Source of the DNA: an uncultured Oscillospiraceae bacterium | GTDB taxonomy: Bacteria > Bacillota_A > Clostridia > Oscillospirales > Oscillospiraceae | Length of the DNA stretch: 18,071 bases | Reading direction: 5' to 3' | Assembly (NCBI GenBank): GCA_934589325.1 | Contig: CAKTNU010000010.1 | Location: 1 to 18,071 of the forward strand | Shown: in pieces, positions 1-7,463 of the stretch | How positions within the stretch are numbered: the first letter of the stretch is position 1 | Layout: every line of letters begins with the position of its first letter | Translations under genes and position numbers: made by a program | Notes under the pieces: model-generated | What the model saw: the letters and a program-made list of their open reading frames with translations, nothing else | What the model was told of the DNA's origin: nothing | Database searches by the model: none

Positions 1-1687
1 CGGTGCCAAGCTCGCCCTTCCTCGTCGGCGAGAGGACCTGTATGTCCTCGGGCGGGATATGCATCTTGTTCGGCAGACGAGTGGTACACAGCTCCGTTAT
101 AGTCTCGACCGAGCTTGCCGCCTGTAAACGCCGCAGGCGGAAAAAATCGCCTGTATTCTCGGCGAAATCCGGATGCTCTCCGTGATTTATCATGTGAGCA
201 TTGCGGACTATGCGGCTGCCGCCGTTCTGACGAAATATCTCCGTCAAACGCACGGTCGGTACCACGCCGCTGCGGATTATCGCGGAAAAGACATTTCCGG
301 GGCCGACTGACGGAAGCTGATCAGCATCGCCTACGAGTATCAGCCTTGCATCCGGCGGCAGTGCCGACAGCAACGCATTCATCAGTATTATGTCAACCAT
401 TGAGCACTCATCAAGGATGACCGCGTCACATTCCAGCCTGTCCGACTCGCATTTTGTGAATACGACCGAATCACCAGTCTCATCGAATTTTGCTTCAAGC
501 AGACGGTGTATCGTCGCAGCGTCGTGGCCGGTGAGTTCGGTCATACGCTTTGCAGCGCGGCCGGTCGGTGCGGTCAGCAGCGTTTTCATCCCCAGTTCAT
601 CAAACATCGCAAGCACGGCACGGATGGACGTGGTCTTGCCCGTGCCGGGGCCGCCGGTGAGGACGACTATCTGGTTTTTCAGCGCAAGCTGCAGGACTTG
701 CTTCTGCAGCGGCGCATACGATATGTTTCTGCTCTTTTCGAGCTTTGCTATTATCTTATCTATATCCGCGCTGTCGCTGAATTTACGGCGGGACATTCTG
801 GCAAGTATCTCGGCGGAATTTGTCTCCGCCTCATAAAGCTGCGGCAGATAGCAGGCGTTGCGCCCTGCGATATACTCATAGCGCACCTGGCCGCCTGATA
901 TCAGTGTTTCTATATTTTCGTCGACATCCGCCGGCTCTACTCCGATGAGCTTCGCTGTGGCATCTGCAAGCTGCTCTCTTGGGATAAAGCAGTGACCGTT
1001 GCCGGCGTTATGCTGAAGCTCAAAGATTATCGCGGCACAGATGCGGTTGGCGCTGTATCCGTCCACGCCCATTTCGAGAGCAAGCCTGTCAGCCTCGGCA
1101 AAGCTGCCTCCGATATGCACCGTGGCGAGAATATACGGATTGTCACGCAGGAGCTCCAAGGCGTCTGTCCCGTAATATTTATACATCCGCATTGCAAGGA
1201 TGGGGCGCAGGCCGAATGAGCATATAAACTCCATAAGCCGTCGTATCCCCGCCTGACGCCGGAAGCTCTTGGACATCTGCTCTGCTTTCGCAGAACTTAT
1301 GCCCTTTATCTCCGCCAGCTTCTCCGGCGAGTTTTCCAGTACATCGAGCGTCTTATCGCCGAATTTATTGACAATGAGCGCCGCCGTAGCAGGGCCGATG
1401 CCGCGCACTGCGCCGCCCGCGAGATATTCGTATATCGCCGGAGCCGAGCTCGGCAGCATCCGCTGTGAAAATTCCGCCTTGAACTGCCGCCCGTGGACGC
1501 TGTGTGATACCCAATTTCCGCTGACTATCATGGATTCGCCGGCAGCGGCATAAGGAAAACACCCGGCAACGGTAACCCTCTCACCGTTCTCATCCCTCAG
1601 GCGAAGCACAGTGTAGCCGTTTTCTTCATTTTTATAAATTACGGAATCGACCGTGCCTGACAGCTCTAACAGTTCGTTTTCATCCAT
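1..1687 (-). CDS. recD2: ATP-dependent RecD2-type DNA helicase (5' part; 3' end beyond window)
   Basis: Translating the minus strand from the ATG at 1687 gives 562 codons open to the window edge. The product is a superfamily 1B helicase of the RecD2 type, which moves 5' to 3' on DNA and is not part of RecBCD. The N-terminus (about residues 1-90) is the small beta-rich domain typical of RecD2. Helix-hairpin-helix repeats follow at about 95-200 (GGAVRGIGPATA, LAEIKGISSAKA). Walker A is GGPGTGKT at residues 345-352, and Walker B is VILDECSM with D426 and E427. A GDADQLPSVGPGNV motif follows at about 448-461. RecD2 proteins are usually 700-800 residues, so roughly the last quarter (motifs V and VI) is missing. 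The start is supported by GGAGAG about 8 bases upstream. The first 22 bases overlap the preceding gene, suggesting translational coupling within the ybaK-uvrA operon. Confidence 0.93.
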   Translation of the reverse strand, partial: MDENELLELSGTVDSVIYKNEENGYTVLRLRDENGERVTVAGCFPYAAAGESMIVSGNWVSHSVHGRQFKAEFSQRMLPSSAPAIYEYLAGGAVRGIGPATAALIVNKFGDKTLDVLENSPEKLAEIKGISSAKAEQMSKSFRRQAGIRRLMEFICSFGLRPILAMRMYKYYGTDALELLRDNPYILATVHIGGSFAEADRLALEMGVDGYSANRICAAIIFELQHNAGNGHCFIPREQLADATAKLIGVEPADVDENIETLISGGQVRYEYIAGRNACYLPQLYEAETNSAEILARMSRRKFSDSADIDKIIAKLEKSRNISYAPLQKQVLQLALKNQIVVLTGGPGTGKTTSIRAVLAMFDELGMKTLLTAPTGRAAKRMTELTGHDAATIHRLLEAKFDETGDSVVFTKCESDRLECDAVILDECSMVDIILMNALLSALPPDARLILVGDADQLPSVGPGNVFSAIIRSGVVPTVRLTEIFRQNGGSRIVRNAHMINHGEHPDFAENTGDFFRLRRLQAASSVETITELCTTRLPNKMHIPPEDIQVLSPTRKGELGT

Positions 1688-2004
1688 TCGGGCAGCTCTC
1701 CATTTTCAACAAAAGTAATGCAGCCATGATCCTCCGCCATTGCCCCCGCAACGAAGCGGGTCTCCTCGTCAAGCTCCGTGCCGGTAATTATGATCCGGCA
1801 GCGCAGTATGCCGTTGTCGTTGAGCCAAAGCAGGCCGTTGAGCGTCTGCTCAAGCCTCGGCTCCGCGCCGGTAAGCCATATAATGACGTATCCCGTGCTG
1901 CTGCGGCCAAATTTGACCGGTGTCTGCATCATGTGCGCTATTATCCATAGGATTGCCAGGCATGCAAAGCATGCCGCGATGCTGACAAGGAATTTTGCCG
2001 TCAT
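1666..2004 (-). CDS. Small membrane-anchored protein of unknown function
   Basis: A 112-residue protein I do not recognise. Residues about 5-25 form one hydrophobic segment (LVSIAACFACLAILWIIAHM), preceded by a single lysine, so it is probably an N-terminal membrane anchor or uncleaved signal. No lipobox is convincing. The rest (about 38-105) alternates predicted strands and helices: YVIIWLTG, a helix with PRLEQTLNGLL, CRIIITGT, a helix with DEETRFVAGAM, then GCITFVENG. This resembles half of a Rossmann-like alpha/beta fold, but no catalytic motif is visible. A strong ribosome site (GGGGAGGGGAG) lies just before the ATG, so it is very likely a real gene. It starts 44 bases after the uvrA stop and its last 22 bases overlap recD2 in another frame. 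The position suggests co-expression with uvrA and recD2. A repair function would be a guess. Confidence 0.72.
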   Translation of the reverse strand: MTAKFLVSIAACFACLAILWIIAHMMQTPVKFGRSSTGYVIIWLTGAEPRLEQTLNGLLWLNDNGILRCRIIITGTELDEETRFVAGAMAEDHGCITFVENGELPEWMKTNC

Positions 2005-2048
2005 GCTCTCCCCTCCCCGGATATTATATGAGGAGACTGTGTGGAGCG

Positions 2049-4874
2049 TTACGGCAGCATTTTCTTCAAGAACTGGCCTGTATAGCTGCTTTCACAGGCG
2101 GCACATTCCTCCGGCGTGCCTGTGCATACTATCTCTCCGCCCATATCGCCTCCCTCGGGTCCGAGGTCAATGATATGATCGGCTACCTTGATAACGTCGA
2201 GATTGTGCTCAATGACGACAACAGTGTTGCCGGCATCGACAAAGCGGTCAAGTATATTTATAAGCCTGTGAACATCGGCAATGTGCAGCCCGGTCGTAGG
2301 CTCGTCAAGAACATACATGGTGCTTCCGGTGCTTCGCTTTGAAAGTTCCGTTGCGAGCTTGACGCGCTGGGCTTCGCCGCCGGACAGCGTCGTGCTCGAC
2401 TGGCCGAGCTTGACATAGCCAAGGCCGACGTCTCGCAGCGTTTCGATCTTATGCAGTATCTTGGGTTGATTTTCAAAGAAGACACAGGCCTCGTCAATAG
2501 TCATGTCAAGGACCTCGGCAATATTCTTGCCCTTGAAGCGTACCTCCAACGTCTCACGGTTATAGCGCTTTCCATGGCACACCTCACAGGGAACATACAC
2601 ATCCGGCAGGAAATGCATCTCTATCTTCAGCAGGCCGTCGCCGCTGCATGCCTCGCAGCGGCCGCCCTTGACATTGAAGGAGAAACGCCCCTGACCGTAG
2701 CCGCGGAGCTTTGCATCTTGAGTTGAAGCAAATAGCTCGCGTATATCGCCGAAAACGCCTGTGTAGGTAGCGGGATTGGAGCGCGGCGTGCGGCCGATCG
2801 GACTCTGGTCAAGCGCTATGACCTTATCAACATATTCGAGCCCGTCAATGCCGCTGCACTTGCCGGGACGGACCTTGACACGGTTTTTCTCTGCGGCAAG
2901 AGTCTTGTACAATATCTCGTTTATAAGCGAGGACTTGCCGCTGCCGGATACACCCGTCACGCAGACGAGCTTGCCGAGCGGGATGTCCACGTCGATATTT
3001 TTAAGGTTATTCTCCTGCGCACCGCGTATATGCAGGCATTTCCCGTTTCCGGGACGGCGCGTCTCCGGTACGGGTATCTTCTTTTTACCGCTGAGATACT
3101 GCCCCGTCACTGACTCCGGGCATGCACAGATATCGTCAACAGAGCCTGCGCAGACTATTCTGCCGCCGTTTACACCCGCCCCCGGGCCGACGTCAACGAT
3201 ATAGTCCGCAGCCCGCATGGTGTCCTCGTCATGCTCAACGACTATTAGCGTATTTCCAAGGTCTCTCAGGCGCATCAGAGTGCGCAGCAGCTTGTCGTTA
3301 TCGCGCTGGTGCAGTCCGATGCTGGGCTCATCAAGAATATACAGCACTCCCATCAGGCTCGAGCCTATCTGCGTTGCAAGCCTGATGCGCTGACTTTCTC
3401 CGCCGGAAAGTGTCGCCGCGGAGCGGGACAGGGTAAGGTACCCCAGTCCGACATTAACAAGAAAGCCGAGCCGGGACTTTATTTCCTTGAGTATACGCTC
3501 GGCAATAAGCATGTCCTTATCGCTGAGATGCAGGGAGTCTATGAATTTCAGCGCGCTGACGACCGGCAGATCCGTGAACTCTGCAATATTCATCCCGCCG
3601 ACTGTTACTGCCAGCGCAGTTTTCTTAAGTCTGCGTCCTTTACAGTCCGGGCATGGAGTTTCGGACATACACTCCTCCAGCTCGGCGCGCATCGCGGGGC
3701 TTTGCGTCTCCTTGTAGCGGCGCTCAAGGTTATTTGCAATGCCCTCAAAATCACGTTTTATAACGCCGAAGCCCTCATTCTTCTCGTATCTGAGCTGAAG
3801 CGGCTCGCCCTTTGTGCCGTAGAGCAGCACGTCGACAGCCTCTTTGGGAATATCCTTTATAGGATCCGTGAGCTTGAAATGATAGCGCCTTGCGAGAGCG
3901 TCATAATACATTCTGGATATGGAATCGCCCTTCGCATTGCCCCAGCCGCTTGCGGTTATGCCTCCGTCCATGATGCTGAGGTTGGGATTCGGCATTATGA
4001 GATCCGGGTCTACAAGCAGGCGCATACCGAGGCCGGTACAGGTCGGGCAGGCACCGTATGGGTTATTGAACGAAAACAGGCGCGGCGCAAGCTCGTCAAT
4101 GGATATTCCGCAATCCTCACACGCATAGTTCTGCGAGAAGCTGAGCTGTCTGTCCTCGCCGACTACGTCTACCGTCAAGAGGCCGCCCGCAAGTGCCATT
4201 GCGGTCTCTGCAGAGTCCGTGAGGCGTCGAGTAATCTCCGGCTTTATTACGAGACGGTCAACAACTATCTCTATAATGTGCTTTTTATTCTTCTCGAGCT
4301 TTATTTCCTCGGTAAGATCGTACATGATGCCGTCCACGCGGACGCGGACATAGCCGGACTTTTTTGCGTCCTCGAACACCTTGACATGCTCACCCTTGCG
4401 GGAGCGGACGACCGGTGCCATGAGCTGTATACGCGTCCCCTCCGGCAGAGCCATTATCTGGTCGACTATCTGGTCGATGCTCTGCTGACGTATCTCTTTG
4501 CTGCATTTCGGGCAGTGCGGCACACCGATACGTGCCCAAAGAAGGCGCAGATAGTCGTATATCTCCGTCACGGTGCCGACTGTGGAACGCGGGTTTTTTG
4601 AAGTGGTCTTTTGGTCGATGGATATCGCCGGTGACAAGCCGTCGATGTAGTCCACATCCGGCTTGTCCATCTGACCGAGAAACATACGCGCATAAGAGCT
4701 GAGACTCTCGACATACCTGCGCTGTCCTTCAGCGTATATCGTGTCGAACGCGAGGCTGGACTTGCCGCTGCCGGAAAGTCCGGTGATAACGACCAGCTTG
4801 TCACGCGGTATCTCCACGTCGATATTTTTAAGATTGTTTTCTCTTGCGCCTTTTATATAAATACTGTTCTGCAT
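2049..4874 (-). CDS. uvrA: UvrABC system protein A (excinuclease ATPase, damage recognition)
   Basis: A 941-residue UvrA, full length for the family (about 940-950). UvrA dimers scan DNA for bulky damage and load UvrB at the lesion. Both ABC ATPase modules are intact: Walker A GLSGSGKS at residues 32-39 and GVSGSGKS at about 635-645; signature sequences LSGGESQR and LSGGEAQR; Walker [13 protein letters not shown] and [11 protein letters not shown]. Two zinc modules of CX2C...CX2C form are present, at about residues 250-280 (CEDC...CPTC) and 738-764 (CEAC...CEVC). The second carries the conserved DNA-binding zinc finger. The ATG has an AAAGAG ribosome site about 10 bases upstream, weaker than its neighbours. 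It follows ybaK by 17 bases, so it is probably transcribed from the ybaK promoter. uvrB lies separately about 6.6 kb away, in its own operon, rather than next to uvrA as is common in Firmicutes. Confidence 0.98.
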   Translation of the reverse strand: MQNSIYIKGARENNLKNIDVEIPRDKLVVITGLSGSGKSSLAFDTIYAEGQRRYVESLSSYARMFLGQMDKPDVDYIDGLSPAISIDQKTTSKNPRSTVGTVTEIYDYLRLLWARIGVPHCPKCSKEIRQQSIDQIVDQIMALPEGTRIQLMAPVVRSRKGEHVKVFEDAKKSGYVRVRVDGIMYDLTEEIKLEKNKKHIIEIVVDRLVIKPEITRRLTDSAETAMALAGGLLTVDVVGEDRQLSFSQNYACEDCGISIDELAPRLFSFNNPYGACPTCTGLGMRLLVDPDLIMPNPNLSIMDGGITASGWGNAKGDSISRMYYDALARRYHFKLTDPIKDIPKEAVDVLLYGTKGEPLQLRYEKNEGFGVIKRDFEGIANNLERRYKETQSPAMRAELEECMSETPCPDCKGRRLKKTALAVTVGGMNIAEFTDLPVVSALKFIDSLHLSDKDMLIAERILKEIKSRLGFLVNVGLGYLTLSRSAATLSGGESQRIRLATQIGSSLMGVLYILDEPSIGLHQRDNDKLLRTLMRLRDLGNTLIVVEHDEDTMRAADYIVDVGPGAGVNGGRIVCAGSVDDICACPESVTGQYLSGKKKIPVPETRRPGNGKCLHIRGAQENNLKNIDVDIPLGKLVCVTGVSGSGKSSLINEILYKTLAAEKNRVKVRPGKCSGIDGLEYVDKVIALDQSPIGRTPRSNPATYTGVFGDIRELFASTQDAKLRGYGQGRFSFNVKGGRCEACSGDGLLKIEMHFLPDVYVPCEVCHGKRYNRETLEVRFKGKNIAEVLDMTIDEACVFFENQPKILHKIETLRDVGLGYVKLGQSSTTLSGGEAQRVKLATELSKRSTGSTMYVLDEPTTGLHIADVHRLINILDRFVDAGNTVVVIEHNLDVIKVADHIIDLGPEGGDMGGEIVCTGTPEECAACESSYTGQFLKKMLP

Positions 4875-4891
4875 TTTGAATCTCTTTGCTT

Positions 4892-5371
4892 TTATTTTAC
4901 CGTAATATCCGCGGTCTTTCCGCGGGTGAGCGTGATGAGCACATGCGGCTCAAGCTCTACCTGAAAGCCTATCCTGCCGGCACTGACTACCATCGTATCC
5001 TGTCCTAAGGCGGATTCGTCATAGGTCGTGACATACTGCTTTTTCATGCCTATCGGCGAGCACCCGCCGCGAACATATCCGGTCAGGGCGTTTATCTCAT
5101 TGACGTGTATCATCTCTATCGATTTTTCGCCTACGGCTTTTGCGGCCTTCTTCAGGTCAAGCTCCGCTCCGACGGGTATAACGAATACATATATGCCCTT
5201 GCTCGAACCACGGGTGACAAGGGTCTTGAATATTTTTGCCGGGTCGATGCCGAGCAGCGCCGCCACGCTCAGCCCGTCCACGGCCTCGTCGCCGTGCGGG
5301 TAGCTGTGGGGCGTATATTTTATCTTTTTCTGCTCAAGCACACGCATTACGTTTGTTTTCTGCTCTGCCAT
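4892..5371 (-). CDS. ybaK: YbaK/EbsC family Cys-tRNA(Pro) deacylase
   Basis: A 159-residue protein of the YbaK/ProX editing family. YbaK-type proteins hydrolyse Cys-tRNA(Pro), a product of mischarging by prolyl-tRNA synthetase, in the cytoplasm. Family features visible are [10 protein letters not shown] at about 45-55, the [19 protein letters not shown] stretch, the [14 protein letters not shown] segment around residue 100, and the C-terminal [13 protein letters not shown] region. Length matches the family (about 155-160). An ATG five codons further up, at 5386, is in frame, but I prefer the ATG at 5371. The promoter's predicted transcript start is near 5388-5390, leaving almost no leader for 5386, whereas 5371 has an AAGGTG ribosome site at about 6 bases. 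It is first in the ybaK-uvrA-unknown-recD2 run. Family assignment is secure; exact substrate specificity is inferred from the family. Confidence 0.92.
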   Translation of the reverse strand: MAEQKTNVMRVLEQKKIKYTPHSYPHGDEAVDGLSVAALLGIDPAKIFKTLVTRGSSKGIYVFVIPVGAELDLKKAAKAVGEKSIEMIHVNEINALTGYVRGGCSPIGMKKQYVTTYDESALGQDTMVVSAGRIGFQVELEPHVLITLTRGKTADITVK

Positions 5372-5396
5372 CAGCTTCACCTTCATCTAAAGAAAC

Positions 5397-5425
5397 ATTA
5401 TAGCCCAAATCGGCCTTTGTTTCAA
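5397..5425 (-). promoter_or_regulatory. Sigma-A type promoter for ybaK-uvrA-recD2
   Basis: On the minus strand TTGAAA (5425-5420) and TATAAT (5402-5397) are separated by exactly 17 bases. The predicted transcription start near 5388-5390 decides the ybaK start codon. The spacer contains CAAATCGGC in plus orientation (5406-5414), a 9-mer repeated in the terminator stem at 5443-5451. Confidence 0.82.
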
Positions 5426-5444
5426 CACAAATTATTAAAAATCA

Positions 5445-5475
5445 AATCGGCGGCTCATAATATGAGCCGCCGATT
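5445..5475 (-). terminator. Intrinsic terminator of the TetR-family gene
   Basis: A perfect 15+15 base inverted repeat around one central base (arms 5445-5459 and 5461-5475, GC-rich core CGGCGGCTC). On the minus strand it is followed by TGATTTTTAAT, a short U tract. It lies between the tetR stop and the ybaK promoter, so it should insulate ybaK from tetR. On plus the arm is followed by a looser T-rich stretch, so it could work in both directions, but no plus-strand gene is present. Confidence 0.78.
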
Positions 5476-5553
5476 CGGTTTGTTGTTTTTGGTATTGACT
5501 GTTAAGATGCAAGGCCAGTGCACTCTTGCCTGGCGATACTGATTTTTGATATA

Positions 5554-6114
5554 TCAGCCGTCTATCTGGAATCTTGCCAGCATGTTCTCCACGCTGTTGT
5601 CCAGCAGCTTCAGAAATTGCTCCTGAGCGTTGCCCTTGGGTGTCGGCATACCCAGATCCAGCCACTGTGAGATAAGCCCTACTACTCCGTTTGCATAAAA
5701 TTCGACAACGAACTCAAAATCGCCCCGGTCGATATTTTTGCCCTCGGAGACAATTATGGCAAAGCTTCTGATGCAGCTCTGAAGGCGGCGTTTGAAGTAA
5801 CGCAGCATATAGATGCGGCTATTGGAGTTATATATGTTCAAAGCAAACGCGCTGTTGTCCGCAAGATAGGTGAAGAACATCATAACATCCTCACGCCAAT
5901 GCTCGTAGACGACCTCACTGGGCAGGACACGGTTTGCATCCTCCTCAAATACCCATTCGAGCAGATCATATACATCGTCAAAGTGATAATAGAATGTCTG
6001 CCGGTTCACACCGCATATCTCAACAAGATCCTTTACGGTTATCTTGTCAATGGGTTTGACGATCAGCATCTGTTTGAGCGCTGCGCCAAGCGATTCCTTC
6101 GTTGTAGAAGCCAT
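5554..6114 (-). CDS. TetR/AcrR family transcriptional regulator
   Basis: A 186-residue one-component regulator. The N-terminal helix-turn-helix is at about residues 22-48 (ITVKDLVEICGVNRQTFYYHF), the classic TetR DNA-binding pattern ending in TFYYHF. The rest is helical and should form the ligand-binding and dimer domain. The overall pattern resembles the TetR subgroup with the DhaS-like C-terminal domain, a resemblance I cannot confirm here. The ATG has AGGAGG about 8 bases upstream. The gene is a single-gene unit with its own promoter, and terminators on both sides separate it from tRNA-Thr and ybaK, so no neighbour is an obvious target. TetR regulators often repress themselves, but no clean operator palindrome is visible in its promoter. 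Ligand and target are unknown. Confidence 0.92.
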   Translation of the reverse strand: MASTTKESLGAALKQMLIVKPIDKITVKDLVEICGVNRQTFYYHFDDVYDLLEWVFEEDANRVLPSEVVYEHWREDVMMFFTYLADNSAFALNIYNSNSRIYMLRYFKRRLQSCIRSFAIIVSEGKNIDRGDFEFVVEFYANGVVGLISQWLDLGMPTPKGNAQEQFLKLLDNSVENMLARFQIDG

Positions 6115-6141
6115 CCCAAGGACCTCCTGCTTTTTTTACAT

Positions 6142-6171
6142 ATTATATCACATTGCAGGGTCAAGTGTAAA
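6142..6171 (-). promoter_or_regulatory. Promoter of the TetR-family gene
   Basis: On the minus strand TTTACA (6171-6166), an 18-base spacer and TATAAT (6147-6142), with a TGA just before the -10 box giving an extended -10. It lies 28 bases upstream of the tetR ATG. Confidence 0.7.
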
Positions 6172-6202
6172 GATTTTTTGCATAAGCTTGCTATGATTTG
6201 AC

Positions 6203-6235
6203 AAAACCCCGTCCTGCGCTGCAAGACGGGGTTTT
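6203..6235 (-). terminator. Intrinsic terminator after tRNA-Thr
   Basis: An 11-base-pair stem (6203-6213 with 6225-6235; core ACCCCGTC/GACGGGGT) with an 11-base loop, immediately downstream of the tRNA 3' end. The U tract is short and partly within the stem (GGGGTTTTG on minus). The A-rich outer stem could also allow termination on plus. Confidence 0.75.
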
Positions 6236-6237
6236 AT

Positions 6238-6313
6238 TGGAGCTGGTAATGTGACTCGAACACACGACCCCTTCATTACGAGTGAAGTGCTCTACCGACT
6301 GAGCTATACCAGC
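6238..6313 (-). tRNA. tRNA-Thr, anticodon CGU
   Basis: The minus strand folds into a full cloverleaf of 76 bases including an encoded CCA. The acceptor stem pairs GCTGGTA with TACCAGC. The D arm contains GCTCAGTCGGTAGAGC. The anticodon stem CTTCA/TGAAG holds the loop CTCGTAA, with anticodon CGT at 6280-6278 reading ACG codons. The T arm contains TTCGAGT. The discriminator base is T. The outermost T-stem pair is a G-U wobble. The gene has its own promoter and terminator. Threonine tRNAs carry the t6A37 modification made by TsaD, whose gene lies about 1.2 kb upstream. Confidence 0.96.
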
Positions 6314-6326
6314 GTCAACAGCAGAC

Positions 6327-6355
6327 ATTTTATCACAAGAGATCAGCAAAGTCAA
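6327..6355 (-). promoter_or_regulatory. Promoter of tRNA-Thr
   Basis: On the minus strand TTGACT (6355-6350), 17 bases, then TAAAAT (6332-6327), preceded by TGA (extended -10). The predicted transcript start is about 7 bases before the mature tRNA 5' end at 6313. Confidence 0.78.
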
Positions 6356-6598
6356 TCATGAATGTGAGACACAGTAAATTTTTTAAATATAGCCTGACAA
6401 ATACGGTCCGCAGACCGGTGCTAATACTCCGCGTATATTGACAAATGTGACGAAAAAATTTTTTAGCGGAACTATACAAACGCCCGAAGAAATCTGCCGT
6501 CTCAGCGCATGTCAATACGCGGCATTGCCAAAATTTTTACGCTGATTTTACTTCCGCAAAAGTTACATAATCATTTCAGCAAATTATTTCTCAAATAG

Positions 6599-6646
6599 TT
6601 ATCAACATTTTCAACAGGCTTTTCAACATCTGATTTTTGTTGATAT
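6599..6646. promoter_or_regulatory. Cluster of four DnaA-box-like 9-mers
   Basis: TTATCAACA at 6599-6607, TTTTCAACA at 6608-6616 and at 6620-6628 on plus, and TGTTGATAT (ATATCAACA on minus) at 6638-6646. The bacterial DnaA box consensus is TTATCCACA. All four copies share A instead of C at position 6, and two also have T at position 3. Arrangement and density resemble DnaA-box clusters, but binding is not shown by sequence alone. Confidence 0.4.
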
Positions 6647-6671
6647 TCCAGCGAAAATCCGTATTTTGCTG

Positions 6672-6697
6672 AAAAACTCCCGACGCCGCAAACGGGG
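6672..6697 (-). terminator. Weak candidate terminator after radC
   Basis: On the minus strand CCCG (6696-6693) can pair with CGGG (6682-6679), followed by AGTTTTT. The stem is only 4-5 base pairs and lies about 55 bases after the radC stop. It is the only terminator-like structure seen for the uvrB-polA-rimI-tsaD-radC run. Confidence 0.3.
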
Positions 6698-6750
6698 CTA
6701 AGTTACAAAAAAGAAACAATAACTTGTTTACATAATGTAATAATTTCGCT

Positions 6751-7437
6751 TCACCTAAGCGTTGTCAAGAATAAGCCTGACTCCTTATATGACGAGAAAG
6801 TATCGCCGCAGACGATTATGTGGTCATCCAGCGTTATACCGACGGCGCGCAGCGCCCTTGCAAGATTTGCAGTAACGGCGTCATCTTCCCTCGACGGTCT
6901 GACCGATCCGCGAGGATGGTTATGCGAGATTATTACAGAGGCTGCCTTGTACCGCAGTGCAAGCTCCGTCATTTTCCGCACGTTGGCCTCGACCGTATTC
7001 ACTGTGCCCCGGGATATCTCGCGGCAGCAAATCATGCACTTCTGCGAATCAAGGCAGAGCATATAAAGCACCTCGTCCCGCTCATACATGAATATCGGCA
7101 TAAAGTACTTCCCTGCCGCGGCTGCACTGTCAATGCGCTTCAGCGGCTTGGTCTTGTCTATCATATAGCGCCGCGACACCTGCGGGATAAGGCTCAGCAG
7201 CAGAGCTGCATTTTCGCCCACTCCGCGCACCTCCTCAAGCTCCTGTACGCTTGCCTCGAACACGCCGGACAGCGAGCCGAAGCGTTCGAGAAGTTCATGC
7301 GCTATTGTATTTGTATCTGCCCGCGGGATGGCATAAAACAGCAGAAGCTCCAAAACATTTATATCATTGAAGTTGTCAAGTCCGTGTTCGAGATATCTGG
7401 TCTTGAACCGTTCGCGATGTCCGTCGTGAACTCCCAT
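6751..7437 (-). CDS. radC: RadC family JAMM/MPN-domain protein
   Basis: A 228-residue RadC-family protein, normal length for the family. Residues about 1-85 hold the helix-hairpin-helix-like N-terminal domain (LLFYAIPRADTN, EVRGVGENAALLL). The C-terminal JAMM/MPN domain carries the metal-binding pattern H172-N-H174-P...D185 within SHNHPRGSVRPSREDD. RadC was named for DNA repair, but its biochemical role is unresolved. Conserved JAMM residues suggest a metal-dependent hydrolase-like fold. A TTG at 7467 would add ten residues and overlap tsaD. The ATG at 7437 is preferred because it has a purine-rich GGGGGGCAGAG site upstream and gives the usual RadC length. It follows tsaD by 26 bases and is last in the uvrB operon. 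Confidence 0.93.
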   Translation of the reverse strand: MGVHDGHRERFKTRYLEHGLDNFNDINVLELLLFYAIPRADTNTIAHELLERFGSLSGVFEASVQELEEVRGVGENAALLLSLIPQVSRRYMIDKTKPLKRIDSAAAAGKYFMPIFMYERDEVLYMLCLDSQKCMICCREISRGTVNTVEANVRKMTELALRYKAASVIISHNHPRGSVRPSREDDAVTANLARALRAVGITLDDHIIVCGDTFSSYKESGLFLTTLR

Positions 7438-7463
7438 GTCTCTGCCCCCCGATCCGAAGAAAA

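Larger units (their letters stand above)
6356..6750. other. AT-rich gene-free stretch
   Basis: About 395 bases between the tRNA-Thr promoter and the radC stop contain no credible coding frame. Visible contents: a cluster of DnaA-box-like 9-mers at 6599-6646; an imperfect long-range inverted repeat (6429-6443 with 6510-6522); a small hairpin at 6404-6417 (CGGTC, loop, GACCG); a TTACAT-A-ATGTAA palindrome at 6728-6740; and a weak radC terminator candidate at 6672-6697. Runs of A and T (for example AAAAAATTTTTT near 6454) make it much more AT-rich than the flanking genes. Confidence 0.7.

Noticed and set aside
3309..4601. A 430-codon open frame on the plus strand
   Set aside because: Fully antisense to uvrA, with no domain and no upstream ribosome site.
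6142..6171. TetR operator in its own promoter
   Set aside because: Half-matching sequences (ACACTTG and CAATGTG) flank the spacer but align poorly as an inverted repeat, too weak to call.
6333..6515. Possible 60-residue minus-strand gene upstream of tRNA-Thr
   Set aside because: It would start with TTG without a ribosome site, overlaps the tRNA promoter, and has an AT-driven composition with no family resemblance.
6510..6515. Consensus TTGACA on the minus strand as a promoter for a small RNA
   Set aside because: No -10 box lies 16-18 bases downstream; the sequence there is TTTCTT.
6314..6750. oriC
   Set aside because: DnaA-box-like sites and AT-richness are present, but there is no dnaA, dnaN, rpmH or gyrase gene nearby and flanking genes are codirectional. 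A DnaA-box cluster is the more modest reading.
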